A stretch of DNA of 43,262 nt, from positions 1-43,262 of the forward strand of contig NZ_BDBP01000090.1 of NCBI RefSeq assembly GCF_001613045.1. The letters run 5' to 3'. Under the pieces are notes generated by a model that ran no database searches, was not told where the DNA came from, and saw nothing but the letters and a program-made list of their open reading frames with translations. Every line of letters starts with the position of its first letter. Positions within the stretch are counted from its first letter, which is position 1. This stretch comes from Nocardia lijiangensis NBRC 108240 (lineage in GTDB: Bacteria > Actinomycetota > Actinomycetes > Mycobacteriales > Mycobacteriaceae). Below are positions 33,516 to 42,100 of the stretch, in pieces. A program made the translations under genes and the position numbers.

Positions 33516-33524
33516 TGATAGGTT
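33516..33524 (+). promoter_or_regulatory. Extended -10 (TGA-TAGGTT) before the alcohol dehydrogenase
   Basis: Transcription would start near 33531, giving a leader of about 24 nt that contains the GAGAGGAG ribosome site. Confidence 0.5.
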
Positions 33525-33554
33525 CGGCGCGGGGTGTCCGAGAGGAGTTCCGTT

Positions 33555-34712
33555 ATGCGCGCCGCTGTCGTGACGAAGACGAAGTTCCAGGTCGAGGAGT
33601 TGCCGACGCCGCGGCCCGGGCGCGGGCAGGTGCTGCTGAATGTGGTGCGGTGCGGGATCTGCGGGTCCGATCTGCACGCTCGCACGCATGCCGACGAGAT
33701 GGCCGAGCTGGCGAGCGCGACCGGGTACGACGAGTTCATGCGGGCCGACCAGAGCGTGGTGCTCGGGCACGAATTCAGCGGGGAGATAGTCGAATACGGT
33801 GCCGGTTGCCGGAAACGGTGGAAGCCGGGGACGAAAGTGGTTGCGTTGCCGATCATCCGGCACGACGGGCAGCCGCATCTCACCGGTTTGTCGACGGCCG
33901 CGCCGGGCGGCTACGCCGAGCAGGTGGTGGTGCAGGAATCCATGACCATGCCGGTGCCGAACGGGCTTTCGGCCGAGCTCGCCGCGCTCACCGAACCGAT
34001 GGCGGTGGCCTGGCACGCCGTCCGCAAGGGGCGAGTCGACAAGGGGCGCACCGCGTTCGTGATCGGTTGCGGGCCTATCGGTCTCGCGGTGATCAGCATG
34101 CTGAAAGCGGCGGGCGTTCGCACGGTGATCGCGAGCGATTTCTCGCCGCGCCGCCGCGAGCTGGCCGCCACGTGCGGTGCGGATCTGGTGGTGGATCCGG
34201 CTGCCGAATCGCCGTGGGAGGCGGCGCCCAAGAAGGGGATCGGCAGCGTCACGGAGCTGCTCGGTCTTGGATTCGACACTATGCAGCGACTGCGCCGGGT
34301 CCCGAAACTGCCGTGGTGGTACGTCTTTCGTCTCGCGCACAGGTTCGATGCGGGACCGGCCGGGCCGGTGATCTTCGAATGCGTCGGCGTGCCGGGCATC
34401 ATCGACCAGATACTCACCGCGGCTCCCCCGCTCTCGCGGGTCGTGGTGGTCGGCGTCTGTATGGAGACCGACCGCTTTCACCCGGCGATGGCGATCAACA
34501 AGGAGATCGAGCTGCGCTTCGCGCTCGGCTACGACCCCGGCGAGTTCCGCGACACGCTGCACATGATCGCCGACGGCAAGGTCGACCCGGCGCCGCTCGT
34601 CACCGGCACCGTCGGACTGGAGGGCATCGACAACGCCTTCACCGCGTTGGGCAACCCGGAGCGGCACGCCAAGATCCTCATCGACCCGACCAGCTCGGCG
34701 GTCGCTCCCTGA
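33555..34712 (+). CDS. Zinc-dependent alcohol dehydrogenase (MDR family)
   Basis: A 385-residue MDR enzyme. Catalytic-zinc ligands are Cys36 (in CGICGSDLH) and His72-Glu73 (GHEFSGE). The four-cysteine structural-zinc loop is absent. Nucleotide binding is by FVIGCGPIGLAVI. An insertion of about 30 residues (HADEMAELASATGYDEFMRADQ) after the first ligand is seen in a subgroup common in mycobacteria and nocardiae. ATG 33555 has GAGGAG upstream; a GTG-type start 21 bp earlier is less likely. Substrate unknown. Confidence 0.88.
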   Translation: MRAAVVTKTKFQVEELPTPRPGRGQVLLNVVRCGICGSDLHARTHADEMAELASATGYDEFMRADQSVVLGHEFSGEIVEYGAGCRKRWKPGTKVVALPIIRHDGQPHLTGLSTAAPGGYAEQVVVQESMTMPVPNGLSAELAALTEPMAVAWHAVRKGRVDKGRTAFVIGCGPIGLAVISMLKAAGVRTVIASDFSPRRRELAATCGADLVVDPAAESPWEAAPKKGIGSVTELLGLGFDTMQRLRRVPKLPWWYVFRLAHRFDAGPAGPVIFECVGVPGIIDQILTAAPPLSRVVVVGVCMETDRFHPAMAINKEIELRFALGYDPGEFRDTLHMIADGKVDPAPLVTGTVGLEGIDNAFTALGNPERHAKILIDPTSSAVAP

Positions 34713-34741
34713 GAGCCTGCTTTACGGGAGTCGAAGGGTTT

Positions 34742-34791
34742 CGACGGGAGAGATGGTGGTTCCACACCCGCCGAAGGGTTTCTCTCCGTCG
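34742..34791 (+). terminator. Hairpin after the alcohol dehydrogenase gene
   Basis: CGACGGGAGAGA (34742-34753) pairs with TCTCTCCGTCG (34781-34791) with one bulged base. Confidence 0.4.
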
Positions 34792-34855
34792 ATTCCGTCG
34801 TGCATCAACGCAGCGGGCCGGGGTACGCGTCCGGTAGTCGAGCGAGGAGGGTGCG

Positions 34856-35491
34856 ATGAGTGATCGTGAAGTCGTGCGGGCCCTGCTGGATCGCGCGGGC
34901 ACGGGGTACGCCGCCGAGGCGGGCATCAAGCTCGCGGACAAGCCCGCGCCGCTGTTCCAACTGCTGATGCTCGCGGAACTCATGAGCACGCGGATCTCCG
35001 CGGATATCGCGGTCGCCGCCGCCAAGGAACTGGTCGACAGCGGTTATCGGACACCGCAGAAGGTGGCCGACGCCGACTGGCAGGACCTGGTCGACGCCCT
35101 CGGCCGCGCTCACTACAAGCGCTACGACGAGAGCACCGCGACCCGGCTCGGCGCGAACGCCAACCGGGTACTCGAGCAGTACCACGGTGACCTGCGTGAA
35201 CTGGCCGCCGCGGCGGAGGAGGATCCCGACCACGCCGCCGACCTGCTCCAGGAATTCGACGGCATCGGTCCCACGGGTAGCGACATCTTCCTGCGCGAGG
35301 TCCAGGACACCTGGTCCTGGGCGCGACCCCACTTCGACGACCGCGCCCTGCGTGGCGCCCGCCGCGTCGGCCTGCCCGCCGCCCCGGACAAGCTGGCCGA
35401 TCTGGCTCCCAGGGACCACGCCGCCGACCTGGCCGCGGCGCTCGTCCGCGTCACCCTCGACGACAAGGTGGCCGAGGGCCTGCCCACCTGA
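34856..35491 (+). CDS. HhH-GPD (endonuclease III-like) family protein
   Basis: A 211-residue all-helical protein with LFQLLMLAELMSTRIS and QEFDGIGPTGSDIFLREVQ, the second being a helix-hairpin-helix G-I-G-x-x-x-A/S-x-x-F-L motif. The catalytic Lys of endonuclease III and the iron-sulphur cysteines are absent. Such short members are common in actinobacteria and of unknown activity. ATG is preceded by GAGGAGGG. It converges on iniC. Confidence 0.8.
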   Translation: MSDREVVRALLDRAGTGYAAEAGIKLADKPAPLFQLLMLAELMSTRISADIAVAAAKELVDSGYRTPQKVADADWQDLVDALGRAHYKRYDESTATRLGANANRVLEQYHGDLRELAAAAEEDPDHAADLLQEFDGIGPTGSDIFLREVQDTWSWARPHFDDRALRGARRVGLPAAPDKLADLAPRDHAADLAAALVRVTLDDKVAEGLPT

Positions 35492-35618
35492 CCGGCCGAT
35501 TGGCCCTACCGCATCGCTGCGTGAGGTCGCCCGGCTCCGAGCCACCGTTCGACTACCGCCAGCACCATATGACTCCCGTCGATAGAGAAATGGTTGGTGG
35601 GCCTGCCGACGAGGTGAG

Positions 35619-37199
35619 TCAGCGACGCCCCATGCGCATTTCGGGCGCCGGGGGCAACATGCTCAGGGTTCCCTCCGCGCTGCGCGCGGCGGTCAGGCAG
35701 GCGAGGGTGGTGAGTTGGTCGGCCAGCGGGTGGCGGGCGCGTTCGCGCCATTTGCGCACCGCGGCGACGGCCTGCGCTCGCTGCGCCTCGTGGCCCGCGT
35801 CCGCCGGGAGGCCGAGACGCAGGTGCGGTGCGATGCCGGAACCGCCGATCAGACGGTGCAGTTCGGCGAGATCGGCTGGGGGCAAAGTCAATTCGTCAGT
35901 GCGCAAGCGGCCGAGCAGACGCAGCTCGGCGAAACCGTGCACGTCGGCGAGCAGGGTGCGAACCCGGGGCAGGAGTTGGTCGGCGGAGGTGCCGGGATAG
36001 ACGGTCAGCACCCGGGCCAGGGCGGTCAGCGCCGAATGCGCCTTGAGCTGGTCGGCGCGCTGGCCGAACTGCACGTCGAGCACGGAGCGCAGCTCGTCCA
36101 CCCCGCTGCGACTGGTCAATTCGGCGGCGAGCGTTGCGGAATCGCGGACGCCGAGCCGAATCAGGGTGACCGCCATACGGATACCGAACATGCCGAAGCG
36201 CTCCGCCAGCTGGGCGCGCAGCTCCGGCGGCACGGGCAGCTGAATGTCGGGGCGCGCGAAGCGGTCCGCCGACAGCATCGCCGCGGTGAGCTCGTCGACC
36301 GGGACGCCGGCCAATGCCTGGAAGGCGGCGAACTCCTGCTGGCGCAGCGTCGCCGCGGCGAAGGCGAGCAGCCCCGCGACGGGAATGACGGCCTGGCACA
36401 AGCCGGTTCGCTCCAGCTCCGTGGCGAAGCGGGACGCGACATCGCGGGCCGAATCCAGTGCGTCGATGCGTCCCGCACCGATCTCGTCGGCCCGCGAGAC
36501 CACGCCGACCACGCCGAGCGGACCGGCCAGGCCCGAACCGCCCTGTCGCGCACCGGTTCCCGCGCCGATCCGCTCGAGGAAGCGGACGTCGGTGGCGTCC
36601 AGCCTGCGCAGCAGGTAAACGACCGCGTCGGCGCCGGGAACGGCGACGTGCTCGGCGGCCGCAGCCTCGGCGTCCTCGTCGTCGGGCGTCAGCAGGCGGG
36701 CGGTGCGGCGGGACACCTCACGGGACAGCGATGACGTGCCGGGGGTGTCGATGATGGTGGTGTGCGCCAGCGCGGCCGCGGGCCATTCGACCTCGAGGTG
36801 GTCGACCTCGCGGGGGCCGGGCGCGTTCCAGTTCAGTCGTTGCAGGTCGAAGGTCAGGCCGTGGGTGCCGCCGCCGCGGCGCACCACCACGTTCGCGGCG
36901 GCACCGTCGGGGGCGTAGGCGGTGACGCTCGGGGTCGGGCCGTTGCGATACCAGGTGACGACCCTGGTGCACTCGGTCGCGTCGGTCGGCGCGATGTCCT
37001 GGCCGACCAGCGAGTTCAGCAGCGTGGACTTGCCCGCCTTCAGCGAACCCGCCAGCGCGACACGCAACGGCTGATCCAGCCTGCGCGCACAATCCGCGAG
37101 CAGGGCCCGTGGCCGCGGTTCACGCGCGAACGCCTGCCTGGCCGCGTCCACCAAGCCGTGCGCCTCGACGACGATGCCGGGCGCGACTCTCGTGGTCAC
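35619..37199 (-). CDS. iniC: Dynamin-like GTPase, IniC-type
   Basis: The 526-residue GTPase has P-loop GSLKAGKS (51-58), a DTPG switch motif (151-154) and a base-recognition motif that reads SRAD instead of N/TKxD. The rest is helical, as in bacterial dynamin-like proteins. It is third in the order repeat protein, 620-residue GTPase, 526-residue GTPase, the order iniB-iniA-iniC of mycobacteria, where IniA and IniC are linked to envelope stress and isoniazid response. GTG 37199 is chosen; it overlaps by 4 nt the stop of a 15-codon frame (37196-37243), which may couple translation. Confidence 0.82.
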   Translation of the reverse strand: MTTRVAPGIVVEAHGLVDAARQAFAREPRPRALLADCARRLDQPLRVALAGSLKAGKSTLLNSLVGQDIAPTDATECTRVVTWYRNGPTPSVTAYAPDGAAANVVVRRGGGTHGLTFDLQRLNWNAPGPREVDHLEVEWPAAALAHTTIIDTPGTSSLSREVSRRTARLLTPDDEDAEAAAAEHVAVPGADAVVYLLRRLDATDVRFLERIGAGTGARQGGSGLAGPLGVVGVVSRADEIGAGRIDALDSARDVASRFATELERTGLCQAVIPVAGLLAFAAATLRQQEFAAFQALAGVPVDELTAAMLSADRFARPDIQLPVPPELRAQLAERFGMFGIRMAVTLIRLGVRDSATLAAELTSRSGVDELRSVLDVQFGQRADQLKAHSALTALARVLTVYPGTSADQLLPRVRTLLADVHGFAELRLLGRLRTDELTLPPADLAELHRLIGGSGIAPHLRLGLPADAGHEAQRAQAVAAVRKWRERARHPLADQLTTLACLTAARSAEGTLSMLPPAPEMRMGRR

Positions 37200-37293
37200 C
37201 GGCGCCCCGCGGCGCGCACGCCGATTCGGGCCTCGACGGGCATGCACCGGAAGGAGGCGGCGCCCCTGGTCGAGCGCGAGTGGGGTGTCGTGA

Positions 37294-39156
37294 TCACCCC
37301 GATACCGTACCGAGGGCTCCTCGCACGGGCGCGGCGATGGGCTGTTGCATGGTGTCGGCGTAGCGACGCAGCTCCGCGACGAAGCGCAGCTGTCGTTCCA
37401 GCACCGCGCACCGCTCCGTGCGGCGCGCGGTCTCCATATTGGCCGCCTCATGCGCGGCTCGCAGCGAATCCTCGATGGACCGCAGACTGCGCTCGGCGAC
37501 GCCGCTGTAGTGGTCGCGCAGCGCGCGGTGGATGCGGTGCAGGCGGTCCTTGGACTCCTTGCCCGCCTGGAACGCGATGTCGTCGACGAAGCGGCGCACC
37601 GCGTTCTTGGCCTCCGCGCGGCGGCGCGCGAGGCGGGCCTGCTTGTCGTCGCGAAATGCCTTGCCGCCCACGATGACACCCGCGCCGATGGAGATCGGAT
37701 TGAGCATGGCCAGCCCGGCGAAGGTGCTGGCCAGACCGACCATCAGCACGCCGCCGTAGGAGCCGCGCATGCCGACGAGCAGCTTGCTGGCGAAACCGAT
37801 GTCCGGTTCCAGATCGGCGAGGGTGGCGGTGCCGGTCTGGCTGTCCTCGGCGTTCAGACCGCCCTTCACGTCGGGCAGATCGACAGCGCCGACGTGGGTG
37901 AAATGCTCGGCGACCTGCTCGGCCAAGTGCACCGCGCGCTTGTGGGTCCACAGCAGGTTGTCACCGAGCGCGCTGTCGACGGTGCCGGTGAGCCATTCGG
38001 AGATGGCGTCCCAGTGCCTGCCGGGGTCGTGGTCGTCGATCCACTCCTCGCCGGTTCGGGTCAGGCCGCGCAGGCGATCTCGCAGATCGTGGTCGACATC
38101 GCTTGCCAGATCGGTGATTCCGTCGGCGAGCGTCTGCTGCCAGGCGGCGGTGCGCCGATGCAGTTCTTCCGCAGCGGTTTTCGCGGCTTGGAGCTCCCTG
38201 ATCGCTGCCGCGCCCTGGTTCGGGTCGCGCAGCGCGACGAGTTCGCTGCCCAGCGCGAGCGCCAGATGTTCCGCGACCGACTGGATGTCGCGGGCGACGG
38301 CGGCGCGGGTTGCGGCTTGGTCGCGAGCAACGACCTGCTCGCGCAGGAACTGGTACAGCACACCGAAACCCGACTCGCTACCGAGCTGGGCGTCCTGCAA
38401 GCGCATGGCGTGCTCGCGCAGCAGCGCTGAGACCGGGATGATCGGCACATCCAGGCCGGCACGGTGCAGGTGGCCGACGTTCGCTTCGTGGACCTGCCGC
38501 CAATGCGGGTACAGGTCGGTCTTGGTGAGCAACAACGCGACCGTCGGGCACAGCTCGCGCACCTGGCGCAGGAAGACCAGCTCGGGTTCGGTGAGCTCGG
38601 TGGAGGCGTCGGACAGCACGAACACCGCGTCGGCGGCCGGGACTATGCCGAGAACCGTTGTGGCGCCTGCAGTTCCGTGCCCTCCGACACCGGGGGTGTC
38701 GATCAGGACGATGCCGTCCGCGAGCAGCGGGTTCGGCAATTGGATCTCCACGCGCAGCACTCGCCTGCCCTCGGCGAGCGGGGTCCGGGCGTCGATCGCG
38801 GGGAGTTGTTCGATCGGCACCGGGATCCGCGTTTCGCCGCCGCCGTACGGGTCGGTGAGCAACAGCTCCGCGTGCGCCTGCTCGCCATTCGCGAGCGTGG
38901 CGGGGACGGCGGTGGTCGCGTCGTCGCCGACAGGGCAGATGTCGACGTTCAGCAGCGCGTTCACGAAACGGCTCTTGCCCTGGCCGAGCTGGCCCGCGAT
39001 CACGATGCGACGCCGCGGGTCGCGGACCCGGTCGGCCGCCGTCTCCAGGCGGCCGACCAGATCGGTGCGACCCGCGGCGCGCGCCGCGGCGATGGTTTCA
39101 CCCAGTACCGACAGCAGCGGTACCGCGGGCGCGGAAGCGGATACGGGTGTCCCCAT
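37294..39156 (-). CDS. iniA: Dynamin-like GTPase, IniA-type
   Basis: The 620-residue GTPase has P-loop GQLGQGKS (55-62), G2 Thr in TTAVPATL, DTPG (153-156) and TKTD (211-214). Long helices follow, with a hydrophobic hairpin near 455-490 (GVLMVGLASTFAGLAML, then ISIGAGVIVGG) that fits the membrane paddle of bacterial dynamins. M. tuberculosis IniA is 640 residues and folds as a dynamin that tubulates membrane. ATG lies 17 bp after the stop of the IniB-like gene, with GAGAAAGG as ribosome site. Confidence 0.87.
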   Translation of the reverse strand: MGTPVSASAPAVPLLSVLGETIAAARAAGRTDLVGRLETAADRVRDPRRRIVIAGQLGQGKSRFVNALLNVDICPVGDDATTAVPATLANGEQAHAELLLTDPYGGGETRIPVPIEQLPAIDARTPLAEGRRVLRVEIQLPNPLLADGIVLIDTPGVGGHGTAGATTVLGIVPAADAVFVLSDASTELTEPELVFLRQVRELCPTVALLLTKTDLYPHWRQVHEANVGHLHRAGLDVPIIPVSALLREHAMRLQDAQLGSESGFGVLYQFLREQVVARDQAATRAAVARDIQSVAEHLALALGSELVALRDPNQGAAAIRELQAAKTAAEELHRRTAAWQQTLADGITDLASDVDHDLRDRLRGLTRTGEEWIDDHDPGRHWDAISEWLTGTVDSALGDNLLWTHKRAVHLAEQVAEHFTHVGAVDLPDVKGGLNAEDSQTGTATLADLEPDIGFASKLLVGMRGSYGGVLMVGLASTFAGLAMLNPISIGAGVIVGGKAFRDDKQARLARRRAEAKNAVRRFVDDIAFQAGKESKDRLHRIHRALRDHYSGVAERSLRSIEDSLRAAHEAANMETARRTERCAVLERQLRFVAELRRYADTMQQPIAAPVRGALGTVSG

Positions 39157-39173
39157 CGCGTTGTCGACCTTTC

Positions 39174-42100
39174 TCAGTGCAGGAACGCATCACCCGACAG
39201 GTCCGTCGACCCGCCGACGTCGATGCTCGACTCGCCCTCGGCGAACAGCGAGGACTCGCCGGTCGCGCCGAGGCCGCCGTCGAAGCCGGAGCCGAATGCG
39301 CTCGAAACGTCCAGCGACGACCAGGTGTTCGCGGTGGTCTCCGCCGTGGACCCGATGCTGCCACCCAGGTCCGCACCGCCGCCCACCGCACCCTGCGCTC
39401 CGGCGCCGAGCGAGCCCGTGGTGTCCGCGCCGCCCGCGAACGCGCCGGAAGCTCCGGTGGACAGGCCGGTTTCCAGGCCGCCACCGGCGTTCGCAGCACC
39501 GCCCACGCCGGTCTCGAGACCGCTGCTCAGACCCGCACCAGCGTTCGCAGCACCGCCCACGCCGGTCTCGAGACCGCTGCTCAGACCCGCACCGGCATTC
39601 GCAGCACCGCCCACACCCGCTTCGAGACCACTGCTCAAACCAGCACCCGCGTTCGCCGCACCGCCCAGACCGGTCTCCAGGCCACTGCTCAGACCCGCGC
39701 CCGCATTCGCGGCACCGCCCACACCCGCTTCGAGACCACTGCTCAGGCCCGCACCGGCATTCGCCGCACCACCCAGGCCCGTCCCCAAACCGCCGCCGAA
39801 GCCCGCGCCTGCCGCACCACCCAGACCGGTCTCCAGGCCACCGCTCAGACCCGCACCCGCATTTCCTGCGGCGCCGAGTCCGGCCGAAAGACCCGATTCC
39901 AGTCCGGCCCCTGCCTGACCCGCCGCGCCGATGGCACCCTCGAGCCCGGCCGTGAGACCGGCGCCTGCCTGGGTGGCCGCGCCGATGCCCGCCGACAGGC
40001 CCGCTTCGAGTCCGGACACCGCGTGGCCGCCCGCGTCCAGTGCGCCGCCGAGGCCGCCCGTCAGATCCCCGCCTGCCGCCGCGCCGGATTCGATACCGCC
40101 GGAAAGCCCTGTCTCCAAACCGGTTCCGAACTCGCCGCCCGCCTCGACGACGGCCTCCGCGCCACCGGACAGGTCACCGCCGAACCCGGTCACGCCACCG
40201 ACCAGACCCTGCAGACCCCCGCCCAGTTCGGCGCCGCCCTGCGCGCCGCTGGCGAGCACGCCGCCGAGTTCGCTGTTCAGCCCGGCACCGATCTCCTGCT
40301 CCGCACCGAGCACGGTGCCCAGCCCCGCCGACATGCTCGACTCCAGCCCGGTCACCGCCTGACCACCCACGTTCGCCCCGCCGGACACACCGGACCCGAC
40401 ACCCGCGGCAGCCTCCGCCGCCCCCTGCAACCCGCTCTCGAGACCGGCCCCCAACCCGGCCCCGGCTTCAACAGCACCGTCGATGCCACCGGCGAACTCC
40501 CCACCGAACTCCGCCGCCGTCCCGAGCCCAGCCGCCAATCCGGCCCCGGCCTCAGCCCCCGCACCGAGCGCACCGTCGACGCCACCGGCCAATTCACCAC
40601 CGGCCCCGAGCGCACCTTCCAGCCCGGCACCCGCTTCGAGCGCACCATCCACAGCACCTTCCAGCCCACCGGCCAGACCGCCGCCGAAGCCAGCGCCCGC
40701 GTCTACCGCACCGCCGAGACCGGTCTCCAGGCCAGCGGCGAGGTTCGCACCCGCATCGACCGCACCACCAAGACCGGTCTCCAGACCACCGGCCAAACCA
40801 CCGCCCGCCTCAGCACCCACACCCAGCGCACCACCGACACCAGCGGCCAGATCACCGCCGAGATTCACACCCGTGTCAACCGCGCCACCGACACCGGACT
40901 CCAGACCGCCAGCCAGGCTCGCACCCGCGTCCAGCGCACCGTCGAATCCGGTCTCGAAACCACCGGCCAGACCAGCACCGGCTTCCACACCCGCGCCGAC
41001 CGCACCTTCCAGACCCGCGCCCAGACCCGCGCCCAGACCAGCACCTGCATCCAGCGCACCACCGACACCGGCAGCCAGGTCACCGCCGAGATTCACACCT
41101 GTGTCCACCGCACCACCGACACCGGACTCCAGACCGCCAGCCAGATTCGCGCCCGCGTCCACCGCGCCGTCAAGTCCAGTCTCGAAACCACCGGCCAGGT
41201 TCGCGCCCGCGTCGACAGCAGCACCAAAACCGGCAGCAAGATCACCGCCCAGGTTCGCACCCGCATCCAGCGCACCACCGACACCGGACTCCACACCGCC
41301 AGCCAGGTCCGCACCCGCATCCAGCGCGCCACCGACACCAGCAGCCAGATCACCGCCAAGGTTCACACCCGCGTCGAGCGCGCCACCGAGACCGGTCTCC
41401 AGACCACCAGCCAGTTCAGCGCCCGCCTCGGTGCCTGCACCGAACGCACCTTCGAGCCCACCGGCCACAGCACCACCCGCTCCGAGCGCACCCTCAACGC
41501 CCGCAGCAAGATTCGCGCCCGCCTCGGCTCCACCGTCCAGCGCGCCGCCGACGCCGGCAGCGAGGTCGCCGCCGAGTTCGGCACCCGCGCCGAACGCACC
41601 GTCGAGGCCCGCGGCCAGATCGCCGCCGAGCCCGGCGCCTACATCGACCGCGCCACCAAGCCCGGTCTCCAAGCTGCCGCCGAGACCAGCGCCTGCCTCG
41701 ACGCCCGCGCCCACTGCGCCACCGAGACCGGCCGACAGGTCACCGCCGAGTCCGGCACCCGCGTCGACCGCACCTTCCAGACCGGCACCCAGGCCCGCGC
41801 CCGCATCAAAGCCCGCATCCAACGCACCGCCCAGACCAGCACTCACATCAGTAGCGAAGTCGCCTCCGACACCGAGAGCGCCACCAACACCGGCGGACAA
41901 GTCACCGCCGAGTTCAGCACCCGCCTCGACCGCACCTTCCAGACCGGCACCAAGGCCCGCGCCCGCACCAAGGCCTGCATCCAGCGCACCGTCCAGCCCC
42001 GCACCCAGACCGGCACCCACCTCGGCGCCCGTATCGACCGCGCCACCGATTCCGGCCGACAGATCGCCACCCAGCTCGGCACCCGCGCCGATCGCGCCAT

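Noticed and set aside
33255..34667. Minus-strand frame of about 470 codons opposite the alcohol dehydrogenase
   Set aside because: The plus strand encodes a clear MDR enzyme with zinc ligands and a ribosome site; the antisense product has no recognisable pattern.
39487..39810. CRISPR-like array appearance of the 54-bp repeats
   Set aside because: The repeats are directly contiguous, in frame and coding, with no variable spacers.
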